64,000 nucleotides of DNA from Tetragonia tetragonoides (taxonomy: Eukaryota > Streptophyta > Magnoliopsida > Caryophyllales > Aizoaceae). The stretch spans positions 15,659,000 through 15,722,999 of the forward strand of contig CM076145.1 in the NCBI GenBank assembly GCA_038025085.1, in the 5' to 3' direction. The number at the start of each line of letters is the position of its first letter. Positions within the stretch are counted from its first letter, which is position 1. Positions 22,905 through 35,126 of the stretch are shown here, piece after piece. The position numbers and the translations under genes are program-made. The notes below the pieces were generated by a model. The model was not told the origin of the DNA, made no database searches, and saw only the letters and a program-made list of their open reading frames with translations.

Positions 22905-24922
22905 ATAAACCTTCCAACACGTCATCTATGTACGTGATCCCAAACATTTACAATAAAGCTTTATTTGGTTGAACACCTACAAAACTTACCATTTTGTACA
23001 AAATAGTTGCCCCTTCTTGAAACAATAGGTATATTGTTACTTTGACTATCTTAAAATGTTTTTTAGTGAAAACAATCTTAAAATGTTTTTAGTGAAAACT
23101 ATCTTAAAATGTTTTCTGAGATTAACGAATGTGCCAAATTACAGTATGGTTTTGGACGGCCATGCATGTCCATGTGATGGGTAAATACATAGCCAACATA
23201 GGCCATAGGGACCAAGCCAGGCAGGGGTACAGAGGTGCACTTTTGTACTTACCAAATCTTATTAGTATTATTATTTTTTCCTTTAGAGAAACTGTTATTC
23301 TTTGATGTTGAATGCTAGCATGGACCATGCTTATGAAGGTACGGTGAAGTAGAATAGTGAATAGAGAACATCCATTCAAATTGTGTTTGTTTAAAAGCAA
23401 ACGATGGGCGTGCTGTACCACATGCTTCACCATACATATAACATATTTGATATTTCTACATCATGGGTCTAGTCTTTAACCCTAATTCCAATAATTTCTG
23501 TAGAGAATATGTCTCCAAATTCAACTTCAAGCATGAAAATTCAAGGAGAATATATTCTCAGTAATCAGAATCAAATATAATTATAGAGAGAGTTTTTTTT
23601 TTCGTTTTTGGGTTAATTTGTGGCATAAAGATCAATACAATATGTTGGAAGGGGAAAATCAAACTTGTGGTCTAATCTAGTCACTAGGATTCTAATCTAG
23701 TATGTACCCAACACCTTAATCTTAGACTATGTTCTCTTCAACGGAATGGTGTGGAACTGTGAGAAACGGAACGGAATGGCGCGGAGCGGAACAGAATGGA
23801 TCGGAACAGTGCGGATAATTGAGCAAAATGTGAGACAAAATGAAATACAAAATGAGGAACGAAACGGAACGACGCAAAATGGAATAGAATAAAGCATGGA
23901 GGCGATGAAAAGATCATGACCTTAGTCATTAGGCAAAGACATCATTGGTATCATACATGTTTTTCATTGGATAATATAAAGGGCATGCAAGATGCAACTA
24001 GTGTATCTAAAGTTTGGATATCGAAAATGTTATCGAACACCGAGACGACAAGTGGCAATGTTGGTACTTCGTTCCAAGGCTTCAAGTATAACGTTTTAAT
24101 TAGATAAGGAGCAACTACGTACAAGCTGAAATGATATCAAAAGGAACTATTTGGGTACCTAACTGGGATCCACTTCTTAATGTTACAAGGATTCTCAAGA
24201 TCTTAGCTTTGTGTTCAGGAGAATCATAGAAAATTGTCTTGTTGCTAAATTGCTATTGATAGAACAAAATCTTACTATTTATGGGCAGTCTATAAGTAAA
24301 GATGAAGTACCATTATCAGTTATTCTAAGTTGTGTGTCGAAATTCAATAGGAACAAGCCTGATTTACCGTACATTGTCTTGTTGAATGTTCTTTTTCCCT
24401 CAAAATCTTTATAGGTTTGCATTGACACTGAAGGCCCCTGTGTTTGTGGTGAAAGAAGCTAGGTAATGCGGAAAATTGTGGGGGTACAAATACAATGTAC
24501 TTCAGAATACTAGAGGACAGAAATATCTTATACTTATATGCCCGGAATAAGTCTTGAAGTGATCAATTGATCATCGTGAAGTAATCAGTGATGACGATCT
24601 CTCAAAATTAAAGGACGTGTCGAGCCTCGGTAGTGCACATACTCAATTCAATTTTAATAGGTCTTGTATAGGACGAATCTATTTTAAGAGACATAGGAGG
24701 GAGGGATCGGAGAAGATGCAAAGAGAGGGAGGAGTGCGATATAAGATGCCTCATATCATTAGTCCGCCCTAAACAAATTTTTTTTATTCAGGTCAATATG
24801 TTGAATTAATTTTTAGTCTAGTCAATCCAATGTTTTAGTTACTAATAATGATATTCTCCTATGGTGTCAAAATTCGCGTGTGAGGGAGAGATAAAAAGGG
24901 AGGAGGATGTGAGACATCTCAT
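22905..24922. other. Intergenic stretch left of the LTR nest
   Basis: No gene is supported. A degenerate GGAACGGAATGG-type tract lies at about 23735-23890. Short frames at 23916-24414 show no motif. Confidence 0.4.
23735..23890. repeat. Degenerate GGAACGGAATGG repeat tract
   Basis: Imperfect iterations of words such as GGAACGGAATGG, GGCGCGGAGCGGAAC and GGATCGGAACAG. This is the same type of internal filling seen in other TIR elements of the window. The ends were not defined. Confidence 0.55.
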
Positions 24923-26394
24923 TGATGCACAAGTATTTGTGCATGTTTTTAGGGTACATTTGCATTGGCTTTAGGTAATTTCTAGGATGTTACTTGCATT
25001 TACTGTAGTGATTTTACCCCATATTTTCTAGATTATGCTTTTCTTTGTTTGGTGTGTCTTTGCTTGTTTTTATAAGTATTTTGGGCTTCCTAGAGTAGTA
25101 ATGGTGGGAGCGAGAAGAACCAAGGACGAAGTTCGATAATGATTCAGTATTTTGGCCATAACATCATCATATGTGCTTCAAATCAAGTGATTCAAAGTGC
25201 TGTGAAAAGTTAACAAAGAGAGCTACAGCTTTTATGTTTTACGTTTTTGCAAATTCAGAGCGAAAGCCTATCAAATATGCGTTTGAAAATGAAAAACGGC
25301 CCTGATTCCTTAAAAAGGGCCCTGCAGTGAATTGAAGGTCTGCCGCCCGCCTGCAAAAAACAGCCCTATTCAGAAAAACGCCCACCCCATTTTTCAGGAG
25401 GCGGGCATTTTTCTGGGGCTTTTTGGCCATCGACTCCTCCTCCTATAAATAGCCCCTTTTCTTCTTTTTTCGGGGGGATCTCATTTTTAGCCGTAATTTA
25501 CTTAGGGTTTTTCATAGTTCTCTCAAATTGTGAGCTTAGTATTCTTAGGAAGTGATAAACTTTGGTAATTTAGTGTTAATCAACTCTTTAACCCTTAACG
25601 TACATTTTGGTTGTAAGTTTTCTCTCTCCTCTCTCTCTTCTCTATCAGTATTGCAAGTTTGAAGCTTTGTTCTTGAATGTTAATGGGTATTGTTATTATG
25701 AAGTTTATTTTGCTTAATTCTATGATTAGTGAGTAGTTTAATTAGTTTTATGATTTGGGTAGCCCTAATCCATGCTCTTGATTGTTGGTTTGCCCCTTCC
25801 CCAAGTTTAATTCCAAACTTCTATCAATGTTAAGCATGTGCTCACCAAGTGTTTGATAAATTGCTTGATCAACATTTTATCTTATTTGTACCTATTGTTA
25901 AGCATGGAAATGTGTTTGATGATAGTGGTTGCTTGATTATTGATGCTTGAGAGTTAATACCACGAAAGTGGATTACTTCTTTTGTGACCATATAATTAGC
26001 TTAGTTTAATATAACACATGCCTAATTAGGATCCTAGAAATAGGTCTCTTAGTTTGTGTTTGGGTAAAAATCACTCCCCTTCGAAAGAAGGTGTTTGTGA
26101 TACCTTTGCTAATTTTCAAGTGGTTTGTTATTAAGCTTGGGGGTCGTTTGGGGTTGATTAATGATCAATGTGCATGATTAGTGGTGATTCCTATCCTAAA
26201 ATTGCCTTTATTAATTGTTTCACGCCTTTATTAAGTTTTAATTAATTAGTTTGTTTAGGTTAATCAATCCAATCAATTCCTTTAATCGGTCTAGATAGTT
26301 GATAATTGAGGGATATTTAGTACTTTATCAACGAGTCTCCGTGGTACGAACTTGATATTACTTCAACATACACCGTGCACTTGCGGTTGTGTCA
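24923..26394 (+). repeat. 5' LTR of the outer element (1472 bp)
   Basis: It starts TGATGCACAAGTATTTGTGC and ends GCACTTGCGGTTGTGTCA. A promoter-like CTATAAATAG lies at about 25442-25451, so the transcript probably starts shortly downstream. It is very similar to 36117-37584, with scattered substitutions and small indels. Confidence 0.93.
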
Positions 26395-26418
26395 AGTTTT
26401 TGGCACCGTTGCCGGGGA
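26395..26418 (+). promoter_or_regulatory. Primer-binding region of the outer element
   Basis: TTTTTGGCACCGTTGCCGGG begins just inside the 5' LTR. This block is widespread at this position in plant Ty3/gypsy-related and LARD elements. The exact tRNA primer was not assigned. Confidence 0.75.
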
Positions 26419-26505
26419 CTCGGCGATAGATATTAGAAATCCTTGAATTTAGCTAGATTAGACCATTTCATTTTTTCTCTTTTTCGTCACTTGGTTTAAG
26501 TTACT

Positions 26506-27517
26506 ATGGCATATAACAATAGTGACATGGGAACTTTATGGCCTCAAGAGGGTTATGGTGATTATCATTCGAATTCATATGCTTATGATTATGGAAATAA
26601 CACCCAATATTATGATTATATGAATGTGAATTGATATGATATGCCTATTTCTTCTTATGGTTGTTATGGTTATTTTGGATATGAGGATAATATGCATCAA
26701 TTTAGTCATGAAAATGATAATTATGGCAATACCTTATACCAAGGTAACCCAAAATGGTCATAGTTTTCATCCACCTAAGTCATACTTGGAGAGTCTTTTT
26801 GAACATTACATTGAAAAAACACAAAAGAATATCGAGGAGACACAAAAGGATACCAAGGAGTTACAAATGATGAGTGAGGAGTTGGGAGAATTCATAAGAA
26901 AAATGAGCTCTAAAGTTGAAACATTTCCCCTTTACATTGAAAAGCACGAGACCCAACTAGCTAGTTTGTCTACAATTGGGGATTGCATTGAAGAAAAGAT
27001 CATTGTTGAGTCGAGAGAAAATGAGTTTTGTGATATTGAGTATCAAGATTCGTTCTCAACCGGGTGCATTGATATGGTCTCTTCTCCGATCTTATATCCT
27101 CTTAATGATTCTCCTTCTCACAAGTCTTTTGGAGTTGTCCTTGTAAATCCCGTTAGTGCACTTGTGATTTATGATTCTTCCACATTTCGGGTCGATGAGC
27201 CTATAGTGAATGAAATGCCTAAAGGGAGGCATGAGGACAATCATAAGTCAATTGGGTGGAAAGCTTCTTCTTGTCCTTCTTTTGACTTTTCAAGGGCATA
27301 TGACAAATTTAAGAGATCTACGATTCTTGATTATATTCTTGTGACAAAGATCTCTTATTTGTGTCCTTTTGAGATGTGGGCAAGTGATTTTGATAAGTTG
27401 TTACTGGCCTTGACTTCTTATAATGATGGATTAAAGAAGAACATGATGAATGAGAAAAGAAGCAAAGTCACCATTGGATCATATACCACTGCCCTAAAAG
27501 TTTCGAACAACCAATGA
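26506..27517 (+). pseudogene. Gag-like leader ORF of the outer element, broken
   Basis: ATG at 26506 opens a Tyr/Asn/Gly-rich N-terminus (MAYNNSDMGTLWPQEGYGDY) that meets TGA near 26632 and TAG near 26759. The frame then shifts to the one open at 26636-27517. That part has a coiled-coil-prone stretch (YIEKTQKNIEETQKDTKELQ, then MSEELGEFIRKMSSKVE), followed by low-complexity acidic and hydrophobic sequence. There is no zinc knuckle, protease or RT. Position after the primer site and the coiled coil suggest a reduced Gag or spacer protein. Its function is unknown. Confidence 0.6.
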
Positions 27518-28505
27518 CATATTTGGAAGGAAGGGCAAACTTTCAATCTCCCGTCTCAATCCTTCGACTTCAAGCACCACCAATAGCACCTAAGAGGGTA
27601 TGAAAAACTTCTCGGGGAGACGCTTCTTCTTCCCACTCGGCCCACCCCAATTGCTATGTAAGTACTCCCCTCCCCTCCTTTCACTTTATTTCCTTTACAT
27701 TGAGGACAATGAAAAGCTTAAGCATGGGAGGATTGATATCTTATTATTGTTCTTGTTGGTGATATGTTGTGGTAGTGAGATATTGTGGTGTTGTGGTGAT
27801 ACTTGATGAATTGTGATGTGGTGGATGTGATGATGGTGTTATGATTATGGTTGGTAATTAGAGATGTGCTAGTTTAGTGTAGAAGCATGTTAGGTCATTT
27901 AGTTGCATAACTTTGTAAAAATTGTCATTTAGATTGCATTGAGCATGTTTAGGCCTGCATATCATCTAGGTTGCATTTCAAATGAAAATTCAAAAAAATT
28001 GAAAAAATGGAAAAATCCCCAAAAAATGAAAAAATCGGAATATACCAAAAATAGAGAGATAATCACTTTATGATTATTTGTGATACTCTTGGTCGGTATT
28101 CGACTTGTGGTAGAGAGAGCATGATATTCTTGAGATGCAATCCCGAAAGTTTGGCATGGTTTCTCGTTTCGCTTTTGTTCTCTTGGCCCTTTGTATGTAA
28201 ATATTTTTTCAATCACTTGATAATCTCACTTATAATCGTGAAATAATTGGTGTGATAGACATTTAACCGGTGAGATCTCGAGCCTTAAAACCGACACATC
28301 TATTTCGGTTGTTTGTCTTTCATGAGTATTTTGGATTCACATTGGTGGTTAATCTTCTAGAACTTGCCTTAATTCTTGGTCAAAATTGTGCTTGGCAACC
28401 ATTTTTTGCATTGGTAGGACGGAGACATTCATTTGTTACTTGTTCTTAAGCTACTTTAAGCCAAAATTGCCTACCTAACGCATCATTTTATCACTTTGGA
28501 GCCCC
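27518..28505 (+). other. Internal non-coding part of the outer element, left of the nested gypsy
   Basis: It continues beyond the gypsy element at 35127-36116. No coding domains are seen. GT-rich and A-rich runs occur at 27760-27850 and 27975-28060. Confidence 0.6.
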
Positions 28506-28510
28506 TTTAA

Positions 28511-29344
28511 TGATGCGTAAACTAGCTCGTTAAAATCTCTCACTTATATTGAGTCTCTCAAGAACAAAACTTGCGAAATTAAAAGGGATAAATTGGACCT
28601 CACCACAAATGAATCCAAAGGTAAAAGCACCAGATTCAATTGATAAAGGGGCCACTCAAACTCACCACTCAAGTTATAAAGGCAAAGCCACCAAATAAGA
28701 GATAAAGGGTTTAAGATTTCAGAAATAGAGGCAGCACTCTATCAGTTTTTATCATTCACATAATCTGAGTATTACATTCGATTTCATTACATATTTATAG
28801 GCTCAAACATGCAACAAACCCTAATGGAATACTCTAGAAAGAATCCTTGCTGTCCTCATGAGAGAAGGCCTCAAAAAGTGGTCCCAAAACAGTTTGGTAC
28901 TCAGCTGTAATTCTAGCGACCAAATGGTCTCCAATAGTACAAATTGGAGCGTGCCCTTTGTACTGCTGGTCATTAATGCGCCTTGGCTCCTCTTGAGCTG
29001 GTAGATGTCATTATCACTTGATCCCCAAGGCATAAAAAAAACCCAAAAGGAGCAGATTACTAGGATCAATGACATGGCACCTAATTCCCACCGGTTAGCT
29101 GCACTAATGTTGATTAACATCTACTTGTACGGAATTAAAAGGCTAATTACATTAATCTAAATTATTGAAAGTATTTAAATGATAACCCTGATGTTTTAGG
29201 TGTCTCTAATGAGTAGATTACACCCCCCATTGTGTGCTTTGGTGCCAAAAGAAGCTTGCAATCTGAGATAGAGAAGGGATGCTCGCCCATAGCATGGTCA
29301 AGCTTGTTCTTGGAGCATCAGCTTGCTCAATTGATTTCGTATCA
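28511..29344 (-). repeat. 3' LTR of the gypsy element (834 bp)
   Basis: Read on the minus strand it starts TGATACGAAATCAATTGAGC and ends GAGCTAGTTTACGCATCA. It differs from the other LTR at scattered single bases only. Confidence 0.95.
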
Positions 29345-32300
29345 TTCTCTCCTTCTTTTTTGGGTCTTGACCTCAAGTCCTCAAGGTAGTCATCAGCAAG
29401 ATAAGGACTTAAATCACCCACATTGAACGTGGTAGAAACATATGAGTCTCCTGGAAATTCTGTTTTGTACGCGCTTTCCCCAATCTTTTCTAGCACCTCA
29501 AATGGACCATCAGCTCTTGGCATCAACTTGTTCTTCCTCTTTTAAGGGAACCTCTCCTTCCTTAAATGAGGCCAAACCAAGTCACCAGGTTCAAAAGATG
29601 GTTGTTTTCTGGTTTTGTTGGCTTTTGCTTTGTACGTTGCGTTTGCCTTCTCAATTTTAGTTTTTACTTGTTCATGGATCTTCTTGACTTCCTTGGCTTT
29701 CTTCTCAGCATCCACACTCACTCTAGCCTCAATGGATAAAGGGATGAGGTCAAGAGGCGTGAGAGGATTCACACCATAGCATATCTCAAAAGGAGTCCTC
29801 CCGGTTGTGTAACTAGGCGCCCTATTGAATGCAAATTCAGCATGGCACAACTTCTCATCCCAATCCTTCAATGTCTTCTTTATCATGCTCCTCAAAAGGG
29901 AACCAATAGTCCTATTTGTGACTTCGGTTTTCCCATCCGTTTGAGGATGGTGAGAGGTACTAAACAACAACCTAGTTCCAAACAAACGCCAAAGTTTTTT
30001 CCAGAAATAGCTCAAAAACTTTGTGTCTCTATCTGATACTATGCTCCTTGGAACACCATGCAAACGCACAATCTCTCTAAAGTAGAGATTAGCAATGATA
30101 ACAGCATCATGAGTTTTGTTGCAAGGCACAAAATTTGCCCTTTTTGAGAAACGGTCTACAACAACCATAATTGAATCTTTGCCCCTTTGAGTTCTTAGAA
30201 GTGCCACAATAAAATCCATACTCAAATCCTCCCAAGGCTGATTAGGGACAGGAAGTGGAGTGTACAAACCCTTGTGGAAGTGAGCTTTTGCTTGGTGGCA
30301 TGTTGCGCACCTTGCAATAACAGTTTGCACATCCTTCAACATGTAAGGCCAATAAAAGTGCTCTAGGAGGATGTCATAGGTCTTGTCAATACCAAAGTGA
30401 CCAGCTAACCCTCCACCATGAGCCTCCCTAATGAGTAGATCCCTCACGGATCCCTTGGGAATACAAAGCTTATTGTTCTTGAAAAGAAACCCATCTTGAA
30501 TAGAATAGGGGCCAGAAGACAATTGAGCATCTTCCTTGAAGTACGAGGCAAAATCTTCATCATCCTTGTATAGCTCCTTAAGAAAAGAAAACCCAAGGAC
30601 TCTAGCTTCCAAGATGGAGAGCATAGAGTAGCGCCTAGACAAGGCATCAGCAAAAATGTTTTTGCTCCCCTCTTTGTGTTTGGACACAAAGGAATAAGCT
30701 TGAAGGACTTCAACCCACTTTGCATGCCTAGGATTGAGCTTGTGCTGTCCATTAATGTACTTCAAAGCCTCATGATCAGAATACAACACAAATTGCTTGG
30801 GCTTGAGGTAATGAGACCAATGCGTGATTGCTCGAATCAAAGCATAAAACTCTTTGTCATAGGTGCTGTAATTAAGCCTAGAACCACTCAATTTCTCACT
30901 AAAGAAAGCTAAAGGCTTCCCTTTTTGAATCAAAACTGCCCCAATGCCAACACCACTTGCATCACACTCCAATTCAAAGAGATCATAAAAATCTGGCAAT
31001 CCGAGAATACGGGCTGCACTAAGCTTGTTTTTGAGCAATTCAAATGCCTCAATTGCTGTCTTGGTCCATTGAAAAGAACCTTTCTTCATACAATCAGTAA
31101 TAGGAGCCAATAAGGAAGAGAAATTCCTTATAAAAGGCCTATAAAAAGAAGCCAACCCATGAAAGCTTCTCACCTCCGTGAGTGTCTTAAGTTCTGGCCA
31201 TGACTTGATTGCCTCAACCTTTGATGGGTCCATTGAAATCCCATCTCTTGAAACCACATAACCCAAGAATACGACCTCATGTGTCAAGAATTCATATTTC
31301 TCGAGTTTTCCATACAACTTATGCTCCCTAAGAACAGAAAACACTTCTTTCAAGTGTAATAAGTGCTCATCTTCTGTTTTAGAGTAAATCAGAATATCAT
31401 CAAAGTAAACCACCACAAACCTCCCTATGTAAGGCCTTAATACCTCATTCATGAGCCTCATGAAGGTACTTGGAGCATTTGACAGCCCAAAGGACATCAC
31501 TTTCCACTCAAACAGCCCACCTTTTGTTTTAAATGTTGTTTTCCACTCATCTCCGTCCCTCATTCTAATTTGATGATAACCACTTCTCAAATCAATCTTG
31601 GAAGACACACAAGCACCATGTAATTCATCAAGCATATCATCAAGTCTTGGAATGGGATATCTATACTTAATAGTAATGTTGTTGATGGCCCTACTATCAA
31701 CACACATTCTCATTGTTCCATCCTTCTTGGGCACCAAAAGAGATGGTACCGAGTATGGACTCATGCTAGGTTTGACATAACCCCTAGCCACAAGCTCATC
31801 TACTTGCCTTTGCAACTCCTTTGCTTCACTAGGAGAGCATCTATAGGCTGCTTTATTGGGTAAAACAGCCCCTGTAACAAGATCTATTTGATGCTCAATA
31901 CCCCTAATTGGAGGCAAGCCCGGCTGTAGGTCACTAGAAAAAACGTCCCCAAACTCTTCAAGCAAAGGTCTCACAAGCATGGGCACCTCACATTCAACAT
32001 CTCTATTGTTCTCTTCAACAACCAGAATAGCAAACACACAAACACCTTTGTCTAATTCATGCACAAATCCCTTTTCTCCCAAGTAAACACCATTTCCAGA
32101 TTTACTCTCATTTCTAATTGGTTCATTAGGTGGTAATGAAGCAAGAGTAATTTTCTTCCCATTCATGCACAATGAATATGTGTTAGAAAAACCATGATGA
32201 AACACCTTTCTATAATATAACCAGGGTCTACCAAACAAGATATGACATGCATCCATTGGTATCACATCACAAACAACATCATCTCTATATGAATTGCCAA

Positions 32301-32439
32301 TAGAAAATGGAATTGAGACTTGACGGGTTACCTTTACCTCATTTCCCTTGTTGAGCCATTGAAGCTTGTAGGGACTTGGGTGCTTTGAGGTGGTCAAATT
32401 AAGTTTCTCCACCATGGTGGTAGATGCTGCTTTGCACAA
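29218..32439 (-). CDS. Gypsy Pol: protease (part), RT, RNase H, integrase and C-terminal region
   Basis: A frame of 965 codons runs from 32439 to 29542. After one stop (TAA at 29542-29544) it continues in the same frame to 29218. In order it shows a protease remainder (VIPMDACHILFGRPWLYY) and RT with the catalytic YFDD (VVYFDDILIYS). Next comes RNase H (FELECDASGVGIGAVL and YSDHEALKYI). Integrase has a zinc-binding HHCC region (H...H...CATCHQAK), core residues in MDFIVAL and VSDRDTKF, and the GKTEVTNR stretch. A C-terminal module (RADGPFEVLEKIGESAYK) sits where chromoviruses carry integrase-tail or chromodomain-like sequence. The last 42 codons run into the 3' LTR. The N-terminal protease part is in another frame because of a frameshift near 32440. 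Confidence 0.93.
29345..29361 (-). promoter_or_regulatory. Polypurine tract of the gypsy element
   Basis: The minus strand reads AAAAAAGAAGGAGAGAA directly before the 3' LTR. This is the primer for plus-strand DNA synthesis. Confidence 0.85.
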
Positions 32440-33640
32440 CTCCCACTATCTATGATCATGGTGCACACTTTTCCCAAAACCGTGCAACGTGAGTGAAAAA
32501 TGTTCTCGCGTTCGGATGGTTCTCTAGGGCCTTCATTGGAGTGAAAAGCTCTTCTCATGACCAACAACTCCCCATTATCAGCAATAATGATCTCCCCATC
32601 TTGAACTTGAGGTACTCCTCATATTTCTCTTCTTCGGACTCAATTTCATCCGGAATCTCTTCAAACGTTGTCAATGCACGTTTGTTCCCACATTCAGCTT
32701 GGAAATGCCCATAGCCATGGCATTTGAAACACCTTTTCTCTTTGTTGAACCTAGATGGTTCCTTGATAATCTCTTTGCCCTTCTCAACTTTAGGATTAGG
32801 CTCATTTCTGATTCCACTTGTACTTCCCTTGAAAAAGTTAGACACGGGTCTAACAAATGGTTTAGGAGTGATTTTCTTGCTCTTCTCTTGCTTTGCAACC
32901 ATCAAAGCCAGCTTGATAGTGTCTTGGAGAGTCCATCTTGGTTGTAATTCAACCCTCTCCCTAATGTTAGGGTTTAGGCCGTGAATAAACCTAGCAATTG
33001 TGTGCTCTTGAGCCTCCCTCACTTCGGTTCTCATGAGAAGTTTCTCAAACTCTCTCACGTATTCATTGACAGCCTTAGAGCTTTGTGTGAGTTGAGTGAG
33101 CTGTAGATACAAGTCTTGCTTGTAAGAATCAGGAACAAAGCGTTTTTGCATCAAAGACTTCAACTTGGTCCAAGTTTTAATCTTGCCTTTGTCACCTCTC
33201 ACACGTTGGTGTTGTGTGTTCTCTAGCCACAATGAAGCATGCTTCTTCAACTTAATGGATGCAAACTTGTATGATTTGCTGTCATCATAGCCTTTAGCCT
33301 CAAAATACCTCTCCATATTGTGAACCCAATCAAAGAAATCACTAGGGCCCATGCCACCTTCAAAATCAGAAGACTCAAGCTTAAGGTCTCTCATGTTGTC
33401 CCATGGTTCACCTCCTCTTCTTCCCCTTGGACTAGGAGAATAAGATTCATCACTAGGATCACATGGAGGTGGAGTACCTCCATTATCATCACCACGTCAT
33501 CCACGACGTCCCCTATGTCTCCTCCTACCTTCTCCTTGTAGGAGATCACGAATACCTTGTAATTGCTGTTCAAGAGCATACATTCTACCCTCAAATTGGG
33601 CTTGCTCAAGAGTCATGTTTTGTGGAACTTTTCCGGCCAT
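32430..33640 (-). pseudogene. Gypsy Gag and protease start, interrupted
   Basis: The likely start is ATG at 33640 (MAGKVPQNMTLEQAQFEG). One TGA in an Arg-rich stretch (near 33498) separates this from the frame open at 33394-32555. That frame holds the retrotransposon Gag domain (FFDWVHNMERYFEAKGYDD, ASLWLENTQ, VNEYVREFEKLL) and a CCHC zinc knuckle (CFKCHGYGHFQAEC, near 32730). Near 32600 the frame shifts to one carrying the protease active-site motif DSGSC (near 32448), then shifts again into the Pol frame. The element therefore has one stop in gag, two frameshifts around protease and one late stop in pol. Confidence 0.85.
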
Positions 33641-34272
33641 TTTGTAGCTTGGTTCTTTCTGGGGGTGAATGTGTTTGGCTTAAAAGGGTTTATTTTGTAG
33701 TAGGCTAAGACAGAATAAGAAGATAATTGTGTTTAGTGAGGCTAAATCACAAACGCAACCTTTAGATCCAATATACTCAGCGTGAGTGTTAGAGGAGTAA
33801 AGGTGTGATTCTAACCTTAATAGACAAAGAGAGAGAGAGATATATAGATAAGAAAAGAAGGGATTAAGACAGAAAAGAAGCCCCAACAATATCCACACAA
33901 AAATCAAACCACAATCAACCAGAATCAATCCAACAAAATCAGTATTGCCCAGTTCTTGTCCGTACACAACGTATGCATTCAATACAAATTATGACAGCCA
34001 AAACCACGACAAAATCAAATGTCCACAAAGAGAGAAGTGTAGATCTATACCTTAGGAAGCAAACCAAGAAGAAAAGACACAATATTTATCACTAGAACTC
34101 CAGATACAAGCGTTTTTGCAAAACAGCTCCCAGACGCTGTCCAGCGAGAGCAACAAAACGTTTGAGCTTGAATGGAGGACCAAAACTCAATCTTTTTCGT
34201 TGATTCAACTTGGAGAAGAAAGATAACTTCCCAAAGTTTAAGAATACCAAATCAAACGAGCTAAAAAACCAG

Positions 34273-34285
34273 GGCTCTGATAGCA
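34273..34285 (-). promoter_or_regulatory. Primer-binding site of the gypsy element
   Basis: The minus strand reads TGCTATCAGAGCC three bases after the 5' LTR. It differs by one base from the usual initiator methionine tRNA primer site, TGGTATCAGAGCC. Confidence 0.8.
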
Positions 34286-34288
34286 CTT

Positions 34289-35121
34289 TGATGCGTAAAC
34301 TAGCTCGTTAAAATCTCTCACTTATATTGAGTCTCTCAAGAACAAAACTTGCGAAATTAAAAGGGATAAATTGGACCTCACACAAATGAATCCTAAAAGT
34401 AAAACCACCAGATTCAATTGATAAAGGGACCACTCAAACTCACCACTCAAGTTATAAAGGCAAAGCCACCAAACAAGAGATAAAGGGTTTAAGATTTCAG
34501 AAATAGAGGCAACACTCTATCAGTTTTTATCATTCACATAATCTGAGTATTACATTCGATTTCATTACATATTTATAGGTTTAAACATGCAACAAACCCT
34601 AATGGAATACTGTAGAAAGAATCCTTGCTGTCCTCATGAGAGAAGGCCTCAAAAAGTAGTCCCAAAACTGTTTGGTACTCAGCTGTAATTCTAGTGACCA
34701 AATGGTCCCCAATAGTACAAATTGAAGCGTGCCCTTTGTACTGTTGGTCATTAATGCGCCTTGGCTCCTATTGAGCTGGTAGATGTCATTATCACTTGAT
34801 CCCCAAGGCATAAAACAAACCCAAAAGGAGCAGGTTACTAGGATAAATGACATGGCACCTAATTCCCACCCGTTAGCTGCACTAATGTTGATTAACGTCT
34901 ACTTGTACGGAATTAAAAGACTAATTATATTAATCTAAATTATTGAAAGCATTTAAATGATAACCCTGATGTTTTAGGTGTCCCTAATGAGTAGAGTACA
35001 CCCCCCATTGTGTGCCTTGGTGCCAAACAAGCTTGCAATCTGAGATAGAGAAGGGATGCTCGCCCATAGCATGGTCAAGCTTGTTTTTGGAGCAGCAGCT
35101 TGCTCAATTGATTTCGTATCA
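34289..35121 (-). repeat. 5' LTR of the gypsy element (833 bp)
   Basis: This is the partner of 28511-29344. On the minus strand it precedes the primer site and gag, so it is the promoter LTR. Confidence 0.95.
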
Positions 35122-35126
35122 TTTAA

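Larger units (their letters stand above)
28511..35121 (-). mobile_element. Ty3/gypsy chromovirus (Reina-like), near-intact, 6611 bp
   Basis: Its LTRs lie at 28511-29344 and 34289-35121 and the 5-bp duplication TTTAA at 28506-28510 and 35122-35126. It has an initiator-Met-type primer site, a purine tract, and gag-pol in the order gag, protease, RT, RNase H, integrase. The integrase follows RNase H, which places it in Ty3/gypsy. Sequence style suggests the Reina branch of chromoviruses. The LTRs are nearly identical, so the insertion is recent relative to its host element. Confidence 0.95.

Noticed and set aside
24211..24414. 67-codon frame near 24.2 kb
   Set aside because: No motif, no neighbours that extend it, and it lies in repeat-rich intergenic DNA.
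26401..26418. Possible riboswitch-like GC block near 26401
   Set aside because: Position directly after an LTR identifies it as the primer-binding region.
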